Shown: positions 25,883-35,040, counted from the stretch's first letter. The stretch: DNA of 64,000 nucleotides from Phyllobacterium trifolii (GCF_014192095.1 NZ_JACHXN010000006.1:248001-312000), one strand, 5' to 3'. Translations and numbers: made by a program. Notes: generated from the letters alone by a model not told the origin.

Positions 25883-26272
25883 ATGACCGACGAGAAGAAG
25901 CCCAAGGAAAAGGTATATTCCGAAAGCGAAATCAACGAAAAGCTCAAGGCGGATTTGCCGCACTGGCGCTATGAGAACGGCTGGATTCGCCGCAAGTACA
26001 AGACCCATGGCTGGAAGTCGACCCTGATGGTGATCAACACCGTTGGCCACCTCGCCGAAGCCGCCTGGCATCATCCGGATCTGAAGGCCTCCTACGCATG
26101 GGTCGAGGTCCTGCTTCAGAACCATGCTGCCAAGGGCATTACCGACAAGGATTTCGAGCTCGCAGAAAAAATCGAGAGTGTCGTTCACTGGCAACCGGGC
26201 AAGGAGGCGGGATCGCTGGAAGGAACGCCGCAAACCGACCAGCGCTTCGCCTACGTTAAGTACGACGATTGA
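25883..26272 (+). CDS. Pterin-4a-carbinolamine dehydratase-like protein
   Basis: 129 residues. The region AEAAWHHPDLKASYAWVEVL, followed by NHAAKGITDKDFELAEKI, matches the PCD signature (HHP, then Y, H and TxxD). Its place between H4MPT synthesis genes and fhc suggests a role on methanopterin rather than biopterin, for example dehydrating a hydroxylated pterin intermediate or repairing the cofactor. The C-terminal ~25 residues extend past the usual domain. The catalytic His pair looks intact. Confidence 0.75.
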   Translation: MTDEKKPKEKVYSESEINEKLKADLPHWRYENGWIRRKYKTHGWKSTLMVINTVGHLAEAAWHHPDLKASYAWVEVLLQNHAAKGITDKDFELAEKIESVVHWQPGKEAGSLEGTPQTDQRFAYVKYDD

Positions 26273-26323
26273 TCTCAAATATTTTACACACCGACGGGAT
26301 GTGACGAGATTCGCGATCCTGAC

Positions 26324-26406
26324 GAGGCGAAAACGGTGGTTTTCGAGAACCGGAGCGAAGCGTACTTGAAGGTACGTGAGCACCGGATCGCAGAAAATGC
26401 CGTTTG
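26324..26406. repeat. Structured intergenic palindromic element before fhcB
   Basis: The left end (AAACGGTGGTTTTC) is partly complementary to the right end (GAAAATGCCGTTT). The centre holds nested pairs around GCGTACTTGAAGGTACGT. It resembles dispersed palindromic elements I associate with rhizobial genomes. It fills most of the 228-nt gap between the PCD-like gene and fhcB. Confidence 0.55.
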
Positions 26407-26500
26407 CAGACCGTCATGGCGTGAATATCGGCGCATTCCTGGGGTTCACATTCGAAAAAAAGGTCGCTAAGTTCAGGCAGGCACCAGAAAGTTGCGGAAT

Positions 26501-27595
26501 ATGTCGGTTGCATGGATTGGCAGCCAGCCGGTACCTTTGACGGATGCTGTTCGGAATGCTGCAAAGCTTCTGGCGTCCAGCCGCTGTCCAGTTTTCACCC
26601 TCGATGCGGATGTGCATGGTACGCGCAGTGCCATAGCGCTCGCCGAAAGGTTAGGTGGCGCTTACGATCATGCCGCAGGCGATTTGCTTGCCAAAGAGGT
26701 TGCGTTGTTCACCGATCACGGCGGCATGTTCACGACGCCGGGAGAAGCGCGCCGCCGTTCGAGCCTGATCGTCATCGTCGGCGAAATTCCCGTCGCCCAT
26801 CACGAACTCCTGCGGGCCTGGGCGGATTCGCAGCCGGATCTCGGCGACAGGCAAAAGCGCAGCTGGTTCCATATCGATGGAACCGAAACGGCCGAAGCTG
26901 GCAAGCTCGCCCGCAAGTTGAAAGCGATATCACTGCGCGGAGAGGTTCTGTCCCTTCCTGCCGCGCTTGGCGTGCTTCGCGCCGGGCTGCAGGGCCAGCG
27001 CATTGCTGCCTCCTTGACCAATATCGACCGTTTCAAGAAGGCCCTGACCACGGCGCAATTCCCGGTGTTCGTCTTCTCGGGCACGTCGGGCGAAACCGCC
27101 GGCCTCGTCATGCTGCAGGGCTTGATCGCCGACCTCAACAAGACCGGCCGCGCCAGCAGTGTGTTTCTGCCCGCCGATGACGACGCGTGGGGCACCGCGC
27201 TCACCTCGCTATGGATGACGGGCTTTCCGCCCCGAACAGGTTTCTCGAATAGCCTCCCAAGCTATGACCCCGGGCGATGGGACATCCAGCGCATGATCCG
27301 CGACAAGGAAGCGGACCTTCATGTCTGGATGTCGACGAGAGGCGGCGAAACTCCCCCTCGGGGGGGAAAGATCCCGCTGATATCGCTGAGCAAAACCAAT
27401 GCTCCAACGTCGGGCGCCAAAATCACGATTTCCGTCGGCAAGGCCGGCATTGATCATGATGGCGTTTCGTACTCAAGCCGGACCGGCACATTCAGGGCGG
27501 TGCAGGCCGCCCAGCCTTCGCAACTGCCGAGCGTCTCGAGCATCATAGGTCAACTCGCGGAAGCTCTTCCGGGCAAGAAGGCTCTGCCATGCTGA
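26501..27595 (+). CDS. fhcB: Formyltransferase/hydrolase complex subunit B
   Basis: Subunit of the Fhc complex that moves the formyl group from H4MPT to methylofuran and releases formate. Homologous to the archaeal tungsten/molybdenum FwdB/FmdB, but in bacteria it lacks the redox cofactor and works as a scaffold. ATG 26501 gives 364 residues; TTG 26492 is possible. Conserved pieces include CPVFTLDADVHGTRSAIALA and VIVGEIPVAHHELL. The stop overlaps fhcA. Order fhcB-A-D-C is complete and tightly coupled. Confidence 0.93.
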   Translation: MSVAWIGSQPVPLTDAVRNAAKLLASSRCPVFTLDADVHGTRSAIALAERLGGAYDHAAGDLLAKEVALFTDHGGMFTTPGEARRRSSLIVIVGEIPVAHHELLRAWADSQPDLGDRQKRSWFHIDGTETAEAGKLARKLKAISLRGEVLSLPAALGVLRAGLQGQRIAASLTNIDRFKKALTTAQFPVFVFSGTSGETAGLVMLQGLIADLNKTGRASSVFLPADDDAWGTALTSLWMTGFPPRTGFSNSLPSYDPGRWDIQRMIRDKEADLHVWMSTRGGETPPRGGKIPLISLSKTNAPTSGAKITISVGKAGIDHDGVSYSSRTGTFRAVQAAQPSQLPSVSSIIGQLAEALPGKKALPC

Positions 27596-29217
27596 TCCGT
27601 CTTACCGGCGGAGAGGTCGTCGATCCCGTCAACGGCGCAACCGCAAAGCGCGACGTCTGGATCAGGGACGGCCTGCTCGTCGATGCGCCGAAGGGTGCGA
27701 CGGCGGATGAGACGCACGATGTCTCCGGCTGCATCGTCATGGCTGGAGCCATCGATATCCATTCGCATATCGGCGGCGGCAATGTGAACACCGCGCGTCT
27801 GCTCTTGCCCGAACATCACCGCTCGCACCTGCCGCGCCCGGCCAATACGCCACTGTCGAATGCCGGCTGGTCGACCTTCCAGACTGGCACGCTCTACGCG
27901 CAGATGGGCTTCACGACCGTTGTCGAGCCGGCGATGGCGCCGTATACCGCTTTGCATACGCATCTCGAACTCGCCGACATCCCGATCATCGACAAGGCGA
28001 CGCTTGCGATCCTCGGCAATGATGATTTTACCCTGTCGCTCCTCCGCGATAGCAAATCCAAGGCGATGCTCGACGATTATGTCGCCTGGGTCATCGGATC
28101 GACCCGCGCCCTCGGTGTAAAGGTCATCAATGCCGGTGCGGCGGCGGCCTTCAAGGAGAATGTCCGCTCGTTCTCGCTCGATGATACCGTGCCGGAATAT
28201 GGCGTCAGCTCGCGCAAGATCGTCAAGTCGCTGCAGGCATCGGTGACGCGGCTTGACGTTCCGCATCCCTTGCATGTGCACGCCAATAATCTCGGCATTG
28301 CCGGCAGTGCCGATACGGCCGCCGCAACAATCGCCGCCACGGAAGGTGTGCCGCTGCATCTCGCCCATCTGCAGTTCTATGGCTATGGCACCGAGGGCAA
28401 GCGTAAATTCTCGTCGGAAGCGGCGCGGCTGGCGGAAGCCGTCAACGCTAATCCGGATGTCACAATCGACATTGGCCAGGTGATGTTCGGCCAGACGGTG
28501 ACCATCTCGTCGGACGTGATGCGGCAGTTTTCCGCGATCGGTAATGCCAGCCCGAAAAAGACCGTGATTCTGGATGGCGACGGCAATGGCGGCGGCGGCA
28601 TCGTGCCCTATCGCTACAAGCAGGACTATTACGGCTCGCTGCAATGGGCGGTAGGCCTCGAGCTTTTCCTGCTCATCACCGATCCATGGCGCGTGTACTT
28701 CACCACCGATCATCCGAACGGTGCGCCCTTCACCGCCTATCCGGAACTCTTCGAACTTTTGATGAGCAGCAATGCCCGCGATGCGAAATCCACGGAGCTC
28801 AATGCAACGGCGCTCGGGCTGACGACGCTCGCCTCGGTGCGCCGCGAATATACGCTGGAAGAGATCGCCATCATGACCCGCGCAGCTCCCGCCAAGCTCC
28901 TCGGCCTCAAGGATCGCGGTCACCTCGGGGCAGGGGGCATTGCCGATATAGCGGTCTATCGCAAGGGTAGGGACATCGCAAAAATGTTCCGCGAAGCGGC
29001 GCTGGTTTTCAAGAATGGCGATCTCGTCGTCAAGAACGGCAAGGTCACCCATTATCGCTGGGGCAAGACCCTGCGGCTCAATCCGCCACCGGACAAGGCG
29101 ATGGTGAAGCGCATGCAAGCCTACCACGAAGAGCGCTATGGACTCTCGCTCGACTGGTTCACCTTCCCGGATTCCGCTATCCAGCGTCCGGACCCGTTTG
29201 CGGAGGTGGTTTCATGA
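27589..29217 (+). CDS. fhcA: Formyltransferase/hydrolase complex subunit A
   Basis: Catalytic hydrolase subunit (542 residues, amidohydrolase fold, FwdA-like) that hydrolyses formyl-methylofuran to formate. The dinuclear metal site begins with the HxH motif in DIHSHIGGGN (about residues 60-70); further histidines occur at HVHANN, HLAHLQ and TTDHPNG. Start overlaps the fhcB stop by 7 nt and the end overlaps fhcD (ATGA). Confidence 0.96.
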   Translation: MLIRLTGGEVVDPVNGATAKRDVWIRDGLLVDAPKGATADETHDVSGCIVMAGAIDIHSHIGGGNVNTARLLLPEHHRSHLPRPANTPLSNAGWSTFQTGTLYAQMGFTTVVEPAMAPYTALHTHLELADIPIIDKATLAILGNDDFTLSLLRDSKSKAMLDDYVAWVIGSTRALGVKVINAGAAAAFKENVRSFSLDDTVPEYGVSSRKIVKSLQASVTRLDVPHPLHVHANNLGIAGSADTAAATIAATEGVPLHLAHLQFYGYGTEGKRKFSSEAARLAEAVNANPDVTIDIGQVMFGQTVTISSDVMRQFSAIGNASPKKTVILDGDGNGGGGIVPYRYKQDYYGSLQWAVGLELFLLITDPWRVYFTTDHPNGAPFTAYPELFELLMSSNARDAKSTELNATALGLTTLASVRREYTLEEIAIMTRAAPAKLLGLKDRGHLGAGGIADIAVYRKGRDIAKMFREAALVFKNGDLVVKNGKVTHYRWGKTLRLNPPPDKAMVKRMQAYHEERYGLSLDWFTFPDSAIQRPDPFAEVVS

Positions 29218-30131
29218 ACGAGATGCATCAACTGAACCGCAATGGCGTCGTTATCGACGATACTTTTGCCGAAGCCTTCGGCATGCGCGCCACTGCGATC
29301 ATCATCACGGCGCCCACATTGAAATGGGCGCGGCAAGCCGCCATCACCATGACTGGCTATGCCACCTCGGTCATCGGCTGCGGCTGCGAGGCGGCAATCG
29401 ACAGGGATCTGCCGGCATCGAAAACCCCGGATGGCCGGCCGGGTTGCCGTGTCATGATTTTTGCCATGGGCACGGACGAGTTGCAGAAGCAGTTGAAAAA
29501 CCGCCTCGGCCAATGTGTGCTGACATCGCCCGGTAGCGCCTGCTTTGCCGATCTTGAAGGAACGGCGCCGCTCGATCTCGGCAATGCGCTGCGCTACTTC
29601 GGCGACGGTTGGCAGATATCGAAGAAGTTTGGCGGCAAGCACTATTGGCGTGTGCCGGTGATGGATGGCGAGTTCCTGTGCGAGGCGACAACGGGGCTGA
29701 CCAAGCTTGCCGTTGGCGGCGGCAATCTTCTGCTCCTTGCTGCCGATAACGCCAAGGCCCTGCGCGCAGCGGAACGCGCCGTAGCCGCCATTGAAAAAGT
29801 TCCCGGCGCGATCATGCCGTTCCCGGGAGGTGTCGTCCGGTCGGGCTCGAAAGTCGGCGGCAAGTATAAGGGCATGATGGCCTCGACCAATGATGCTTTT
29901 GCGCCGACCCTGCGCGGCCTCGTCAACTCTGCGCTAACGCCGGAGGTTAATGCAGTGCTGGAGATCGTCATCGATGGCGAGAACAACGACGCTGTGACGG
30001 CTGCCATGCGCGCAGGTCTGAAGGCGGTCATCGAACTTGGCCCCAAGCGAGGTGCGGTTCGGATCAGCGCCGGTAATTATGGCGGCAAGCTCGGCAAGTT
30101 CCACTACCACCTGAAGGATCTGCTGCCATGA
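29214..30131 (+). CDS. fhcD: Formylmethanofuran:H4MPT formyltransferase, Fhc subunit D
   Basis: 305 residues of the Ftr family. Transfers the formyl group from 5-formyl-H4MPT to methylofuran inside the Fhc complex. Typical N-terminus LNRNGVVIDDTFAEAFGMRA and the conserved PGGVVRSGSKVGGKYKGM loop are present. Overlaps fhcA and fhcC by 4 nt each. Confidence 0.96.
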   Translation: MNEMHQLNRNGVVIDDTFAEAFGMRATAIIITAPTLKWARQAAITMTGYATSVIGCGCEAAIDRDLPASKTPDGRPGCRVMIFAMGTDELQKQLKNRLGQCVLTSPGSACFADLEGTAPLDLGNALRYFGDGWQISKKFGGKHYWRVPVMDGEFLCEATTGLTKLAVGGGNLLLLAADNAKALRAAERAVAAIEKVPGAIMPFPGGVVRSGSKVGGKYKGMMASTNDAFAPTLRGLVNSALTPEVNAVLEIVIDGENNDAVTAAMRAGLKAVIELGPKRGAVRISAGNYGGKLGKFHYHLKDLLP

Positions 30132-30943
30132 AAGCGCTGACCTTCTCGCTGCTTGCCGAACCGGAAGAACGCCTCGACCTGTCGGCCTTGACACCGGCCG
30201 GGCTGGCCGGGTTGACGGATGTGCAGATCGCCAAGCTGCGTATCGGAACTACCCGCGATCCCGCCCTGGTGGGCGATATGTTCAAGGTCACAGGCAAAGA
30301 TGCGCAGAGCATCGTTTTCGAGGGTGGCAGCGCGCGCTTCGACAAGGTCGGTACCGGGTTGAGCGGTGGTGCCATTCGCGTCACTGGCGATGTCGGTCTT
30401 GAGGCGGGCAGGAAAATGTCCGGCGGTTCTCTGCTCATTGACGGTAGCGCCGGCAACCATGCGGGTTCGGGTATGGTCGATGGCCGGCTTGAGATCAAGG
30501 GCAATGCCGGAGACTATCTCGGCGGGCCGCTCGCTGGTGAAATCACCGGCATGGAAGGCGGCTTGCTGATCGTTCGCGGCAAGGCCGGGAATTATGCAGG
30601 TGAGAGACTGCGTCGCGGTATCATTGCCATCCTCAAAGGTTGTGGTGACTATGCCGGCTACCGCATGATCGCCGGGTCGATTGTCGTCGCCGGCCGCGTC
30701 GGTGCGATGCCAGGCTACCTGATGAAACGCGGCTCCCTGTTCCTGGACCGCCGTCCGGAAAATCTTGCCCCGACCTTTGTTGACTGCGGTGAAACCGACA
30801 TCGCTTTTTCGGGCGTGTTCGACCAGTTTCTTATCCAGGAGAAAATCATGGACAAGCCGCTGCTCGGAACAACACCGGGCAAATTTGGCGGCGACGTTGC
30901 CGTGTCCGGCAAGGGCGAGATTCTGTTCCGGCGCGGCAGGTAA
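30128..30943 (+). CDS. fhcC: Formyltransferase/hydrolase complex subunit C
   Basis: 271 residues of the FwdC/GltS C-terminal beta-helix family, with repeated G-x-x-[AM]-G-x-x-[MI]-x-x-G turns (GNHAGSGMVDGRLEIKGNAG and following). It supports the Fhc complex that carries the polyglutamylated methylofuran arm. Last gene of fhcBADC; a large inverted repeat follows 29 nt later. Confidence 0.95.
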   Translation: MKALTFSLLAEPEERLDLSALTPAGLAGLTDVQIAKLRIGTTRDPALVGDMFKVTGKDAQSIVFEGGSARFDKVGTGLSGGAIRVTGDVGLEAGRKMSGGSLLIDGSAGNHAGSGMVDGRLEIKGNAGDYLGGPLAGEITGMEGGLLIVRGKAGNYAGERLRRGIIAILKGCGDYAGYRMIAGSIVVAGRVGAMPGYLMKRGSLFLDRRPENLAPTFVDCGETDIAFSGVFDQFLIQEKIMDKPLLGTTPGKFGGDVAVSGKGEILFRRGR

Positions 30944-30971
30944 AAAAGCAATCTCGATTGGTAGTGGAGCA

Positions 30972-31157
30972 GTGCGTGGTTCGACAGGCTCACCATGAGG
31001 GAGGTGAGTTGATAGCAATGACAATCGCCAACGTTTAGGTATCGACACCTTTAGGTATCGACACGTTTGAGGTATCTCCATCCTTTCAGGATACTTGCAA
31101 CCAACCCACCTCCCTCATGGTGAGCATCCTGAGCCTGTCGAAGGGCGAACCACGCAC
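30972..31157. repeat. Second inverted-repeat element of the 7.5-kb family
   Basis: The left arm 30972-31006 (starts GTGCGTGGTTCGACAGGCTC) faces a right arm at 31107-31157 that matches in inverted orientation, apart from an insertion of about 20 nt within it. The two elements flank the lut-type plus H4MPT block. It is also placed to terminate fhcBADC transcription. Confidence 0.8.
31034..31077. repeat. Short tandem repeat, 16-bp period
   Basis: TTTAGGTATCGACACC and TTTAGGTATCGACACG lie head to tail (31034-31065), followed by a partial third copy (TTTGAGGTATC). It is in the spacer of the inverted repeat above. No function is assigned. Confidence 0.7.
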
Positions 31158-31532
31158 ATGGCGGTGTTGCCAAGCCCACCCGCCACGTAAAAATTGGCCT
31201 GCAGACCCCAATAAAAAAATTAAAGAAACGCTCGTTCAATTAATCTGCCGCCGGATTGCTGGAAACTGCCATTCTCGAGGTTTTGAAAGGTGTTTTTGGG
31301 GGCAGATATCGCGCGTCTTCTTGCGATTCTCATGCACGAATGCCGGAATCTCATACAAGAAACCTCGAATCTGCTGCAAGAATCTCAACCGGCGCGTTTA
31401 ATCTAATTGTATGAAGTTGTGAGAAACCCGCAAATCGGCGGGAGGGAGGAATTCGACGGCTGGCAATCGGTGGAGTCTCGCTTATAACGGGATAGTAACG
31501 CTCAATGTCTTCCAAAGAAGAAAGTTGACGAG
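31158..31532 (+). other. Non-coding stretch before the MFS gene
   Basis: About 375 AT-richer bases with no convincing gene. It includes A-runs near 31200-31225 and a repeated AAGAAnCTC word pair near 31358-31390. The promoter of the MFS gene should be here. I recognise nothing else. Confidence 0.4.
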
Positions 31533-33161
31533 GTGACAGACCGGGCATCGCCACTCGCGCCATTCAGACATGATATTTTCAGAACTGTCTGGCTCGCGAG
31601 TCTTTCCTCCAATTTCGGTTCCCTGATCCAGTCAGTCGGCGCGGCCTGGATGATGACAACCATCTCCGATTCAGTCGATATGGTCGCGCTGGTTCAGGCT
31701 TCGACGGCACTGCCTATCATGTTGTTTTCGTTGGTATCCGGCGCTCTTGCCGACAATTTCAACCGTCGCCGGGTGATGCTTGTCGCGCAGTGTTTCATGC
31801 TCGGCGTATCGGTTTTTCTAACCTTGTTTTCTCACTTCAACCTGATCACGCCATGGTTGCTGCTTTGCTTCACTTTCTTGATCGGGTGCGGAACGGCGCT
31901 GAACAACCCTTCATGGCAGGCGTCGGTGGGGGATATGGTACCGCGCGATGATTTGCCGAATGCGGTCGCATTGAACAGCATGGGCTTCAATATTACCCGC
32001 AGCGTTGGCCCGGCTATCGGCGGTGTGATTGTGGCTATAGCGGGCGCCGCGGCGGCGTTCGCAGTCAATACTATAAGTTATTTGCCATTGATTTATGCAT
32101 TGTTCCGCTGGCAGCCGAAATACGACGCCAATCCCTTGCCGCGCGAGACTTTGGGGCGGGCGATTTCCGCCGGTTTGCGCTACGTCGCGATGTCCCCGAA
32201 CATCGGAAAAGTGATTTTTCGCAGCTTCATTTTCGGCCTCTCCGCCAGCGCCGTTCTCGCTCTTTTACCATTGGTGGCGCGTGATCTCGTTCATGGCGGC
32301 CCGCTGGTTTACGGCGTCATGCTCGGCTCCTTCGGCATCGGCGCGATCGCCGGTGCATTGATCAGCGCGCGTCTGCGGGAATATTTGTCGAGCGAAGCCA
32401 TTGTTCGCATTGCTTTTATTGGCTTCGCAGTGAGTGCCGGTCTCACCGCAGTCAGCAGCAATGTCTGGCCGACCAATGTCGCATTGCTGCTTTCCGGTGC
32501 ATGCTGGGTGCTTGCGCTTTCGCTGTTCAACGTGACGGTCCAGCTCTCGACGCCGCGCTGGGTCGTCGGTCGCGCCTTGTCGCTTTATCAGACGACTACC
32601 TTTGGCGGCATCGCCGGCGGCAGCTGGCTATGGGGTGTTGCAGCGGGCGAGTATGGCGCAGACAGGGCACTGCTCGCTTCAAGTATAGTCATGTTGTTCG
32701 GCGCGGCAATTGGCCTGCGCTATGCTTTGCCTGAGTTTAAAACGCTCAATCTCGATCCGCTCAATCGGTTCAGCGAGCCGCTGCTGAAACTCGACCTGAA
32801 ACCGCGCAGCGGCCCCATCGTTATCATGATAAATTATGTTATCGCCGAGGACGATGTCCCTGATTTCCTTGAGGTTATGGCGGCGCGGCGGCGGGTCCGC
32901 ATTCGCGATGGGGCAGGGCATTGGGCGCTGATGCGCGATCTGGAGAACCCTGAAATCTGGACCGAAAGTTACCACACGCCGACCTGGGTCGAGTATGTGC
33001 GTCACAACCAGCGGCGAACCCAGGCTGACGCCGCCATCGGCGACCGGATCCGCGCGTTGCATCGCGGTCTGTCGGAACCGCGCGTGCATCGCATGATCGA
33101 GCGCCAAACCATCCTGCCGCACGATATCGCCGCGCACAAAACACCGATTGATCTGTCCTGA
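31533..33161 (+). CDS. MFS transporter (EntS-type) with extra C-terminal domain
   Basis: 542 residues, starting at GTG. The first ~400 residues form a 12-helix major facilitator of the MFS_3/enterobactin-exporter group (VWLASLSSNFGSLIQSVGAA at the first helix, PSWQASVGDMVPRDDLPNAV in the middle). The last ~140 residues are soluble and resemble a small ferredoxin-like domain (PIVIMINYVIAEDDVPDFLE...), which is common in rhizobial members. The substrate is unknown. It is not obviously linked to the C1 genes. Confidence 0.8.
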   Translation: MTDRASPLAPFRHDIFRTVWLASLSSNFGSLIQSVGAAWMMTTISDSVDMVALVQASTALPIMLFSLVSGALADNFNRRRVMLVAQCFMLGVSVFLTLFSHFNLITPWLLLCFTFLIGCGTALNNPSWQASVGDMVPRDDLPNAVALNSMGFNITRSVGPAIGGVIVAIAGAAAAFAVNTISYLPLIYALFRWQPKYDANPLPRETLGRAISAGLRYVAMSPNIGKVIFRSFIFGLSASAVLALLPLVARDLVHGGPLVYGVMLGSFGIGAIAGALISARLREYLSSEAIVRIAFIGFAVSAGLTAVSSNVWPTNVALLLSGACWVLALSLFNVTVQLSTPRWVVGRALSLYQTTTFGGIAGGSWLWGVAAGEYGADRALLASSIVMLFGAAIGLRYALPEFKTLNLDPLNRFSEPLLKLDLKPRSGPIVIMINYVIAEDDVPDFLEVMAARRRVRIRDGAGHWALMRDLENPEIWTESYHTPTWVEYVRHNQRRTQADAAIGDRIRALHRGLSEPRVHRMIERQTILPHDIAAHKTPIDLS

Positions 33162-33254
33162 TAACGTTAAATTGCTCAATACATTCATATTGTTGTTGCA
33201 TGCGGGGCTTAGAAAGCCGCCAAACGATTCATATGCAAACAAGAGGCGTTGAAG

Positions 33255-33875
33255 ATGAGCGAAAAGATGCTGGGGATTGCCCCGACAATTCACCCGACGG
33301 CTACCGTGCGGGATAGCACGCTGGGGCAATATACCGAGGTTGGCGCGCGCACGGCCATCGCCGAAACGGAGTTCGGCGACTACAGCTACATCGTGCATGA
33401 TGGCTCGATTATTTACGCGAAGATCGGCAAGTTCTGTTCCATCGCGGCATTTACCCGCATCAATCCGGGAAACCATGCAACGTGGCGCGCCAGTCAGCAT
33501 CATTACAGTTATCGCTCACGCCAGTTTGGTTTTGATCTTGGCGACGACGATGAATTCTTTCAATGGCGTCGCGATCACAAGGTGATTATTGGCAACGATG
33601 TGTGGATCGGTCACGGAGCAGTTATCATGCCGGGTATTACCATCGGAGATGGGGCCGTCGTTGGTTCTTCCGCGGTGGTAACCAAGGATGTCGAGCCATA
33701 TAAGATTGTTGCTGGCGTGCCGGCAAAATTCATCAAGCGCCGCCATCCGGAAATACTTGCGGAAAAGTTGATCTCTCTCGCTTGGTGGGACTGGAGTCAC
33801 GAAAAGCTTGGAGAAACGCTTCCCGATATGCGTGCCCTGAGCGCCGAGGCCTTTGTCGAGAAGTATAGTACTTGA
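33255..33875 (+). CDS. Phosphonate-associated hexapeptide-repeat acetyltransferase
   Basis: 206 residues with left-handed beta-helix repeats (PTIHPTATVRDSTLGQYTEV, VIIGNDVWIGHGAVIMPGIT, IGDGAVVGSSAVVTKDV), the xenobiotic/Cat-like acetyltransferase layout with the catalytic-type His in HATWR. It matches the transferase family found in phosphonate-degradation (phn) loci. ATG 33255 has AGAGG 8 nt upstream and is preferred to TTG 33249. It converges on two phnM genes, supporting a phosphonate or phosphite-ester context. Confidence 0.78.
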   Translation: MSEKMLGIAPTIHPTATVRDSTLGQYTEVGARTAIAETEFGDYSYIVHDGSIIYAKIGKFCSIAAFTRINPGNHATWRASQHHYSYRSRQFGFDLGDDDEFFQWRRDHKVIIGNDVWIGHGAVIMPGITIGDGAVVGSSAVVTKDVEPYKIVAGVPAKFIKRRHPEILAEKLISLAWWDWSHEKLGETLPDMRALSAEAFVEKYST

Positions 33876-33882
33876 GAATACT

Positions 33883-33902
33883 GGCGCGTCAGGAGACGCG
33901 CC
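33883..33902. terminator. Hairpin between convergent transferase gene and phnM
   Basis: GGCGCGTC (33883-33890), loop AGGA, GACGCGCC (33895-33902), followed on the + strand by TTCCTTCT. It overlaps the phnM 3' end, so it probably serves the plus-strand transferase gene. Confidence 0.6.
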
Positions 33903-35028
33903 TTCCTTCTCGCCATACGCTTAGTATGACCGGGACGCCATCTATCAGTCGGACTCTGCTGAAATCGGCCCGTTTGCCTATCTCAATAACGCCACGGTCA
34001 TCCAGACCCACCATACGGGCTGGATTGGCTGAAACGAACGATACCGCCTTGGCAAGATCGATTCCGGCACTCTGATTGAGCAAAAACACCGATTGCATCA
34101 GGCTCGAGGGAACATAGTCGGAAGAGAGCCCGTCAAGAAGATCCTGTTGCACCAGATCGATTGCCGAGACATTGCCTGAATGCGACCCGCCACGAACCAC
34201 ATTCGGTGCACCCATGACGACTTTCATACCGTGCCGGTGGGCATGGGCTGCAGCATCTATACTTGTCGGAAACTCGGAAATGGAGATGCCGTCGTTCATG
34301 GCTTCGTCGACGTGCTCCGGCGTTGTGTCATCGTGGCTGGCCAGCACGCTGCCGTGCTCGCGAGCAAGGTCGATCACGGCGGTTCGATAGCGGTTAACAT
34401 ATTGAGATTGCGCCGCGATTCGATCTGCGACCATCTGGTCGAATTCGAGATCGGTCCACTTCTTGTCGCGATTGAATTGCCGCCATTTGGCAAGATCTGC
34501 CCATTGCCGCTGACCGGGTGTATGATCCATCAATGAGACGAGCTTGACGTAAGGATTGTCCGCAATCGGCTTGTAAATATCGAGCACAGCCGGATCCGCC
34601 AGCTCGCAGCGCAAATGCAGCAGATGCTCGCTGCGAAGTACTTCTCTTACACGCGGATTAGCAACAGTTTCCACTGTAGTTGTGATCATCTGGCGGCGTG
34701 CACTTGCGGCAGAATATTCGCCGACTGCGACAGCATCGAATACTGTGGTAATTCCAGCGCCGGCAATCTGCACATCGTGCGCAACCACCGATGCGGCACT
34801 TGAGGGCCACATGACCCCGGGGCGGGGCTGCAGATGCTTTTCGAGGTTGTCCGTGTGGAGCTCGACGAAGCCGGGAATGAGAAAATCGCCTTCAAAATCA
34901 ACGGCATCGGCAATGGAGCTTGGCCCTTCTCCGATGTCCTGGATCAGGCCATCTCGAACGCCTATGGCCCCGTCAAGGATGCTATCCGCCAGAACCAGCC
35001 GGGCGTTGGTGACGAGCATTTCGGTCAT
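33889..35028 (-). CDS. phnM: Alpha-D-ribose 1-methylphosphonate 5-triphosphate diphosphatase PhnM, copy 1
   Basis: 379-residue amidohydrolase. Metal motif HTDNLEKHLQPRPGVMW (about residues 57-73), SHDDTT and a C-terminal SSDYVPSSLM are PhnM hallmarks. In C-P lyase pathways PhnM removes diphosphate from the ribose triphosphate intermediate. It lies 12 nt downstream of a second phnM. No phnGHIJKL is in the window, so the rest may be elsewhere or the copies may serve another role. Confidence 0.88.
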   Translation of the reverse strand: MTEMLVTNARLVLADSILDGAIGVRDGLIQDIGEGPSSIADAVDFEGDFLIPGFVELHTDNLEKHLQPRPGVMWPSSAASVVAHDVQIAGAGITTVFDAVAVGEYSAASARRQMITTTVETVANPRVREVLRSEHLLHLRCELADPAVLDIYKPIADNPYVKLVSLMDHTPGQRQWADLAKWRQFNRDKKWTDLEFDQMVADRIAAQSQYVNRYRTAVIDLAREHGSVLASHDDTTPEHVDEAMNDGISISEFPTSIDAAAHAHRHGMKVVMGAPNVVRGGSHSGNVSAIDLVQQDLLDGLSSDYVPSSLMQSVFLLNQSAGIDLAKAVSFVSANPARMVGLDDRGVIEIGKRADFSRVRLIDGVPVILSVWREGRRVS

Positions 35029-35040
35029 GATTTTTCCATT

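Noticed and set aside
27550-29127. 525-codon open frame opposite fhcA
   Set aside because: Fully antisense to fhcA with no recognisable domain; codon bias of the + strand gene explains it.
31034-31077. Possible CRISPR array
   Set aside because: The repeats are directly adjacent, without spacers, and there are no cas genes.
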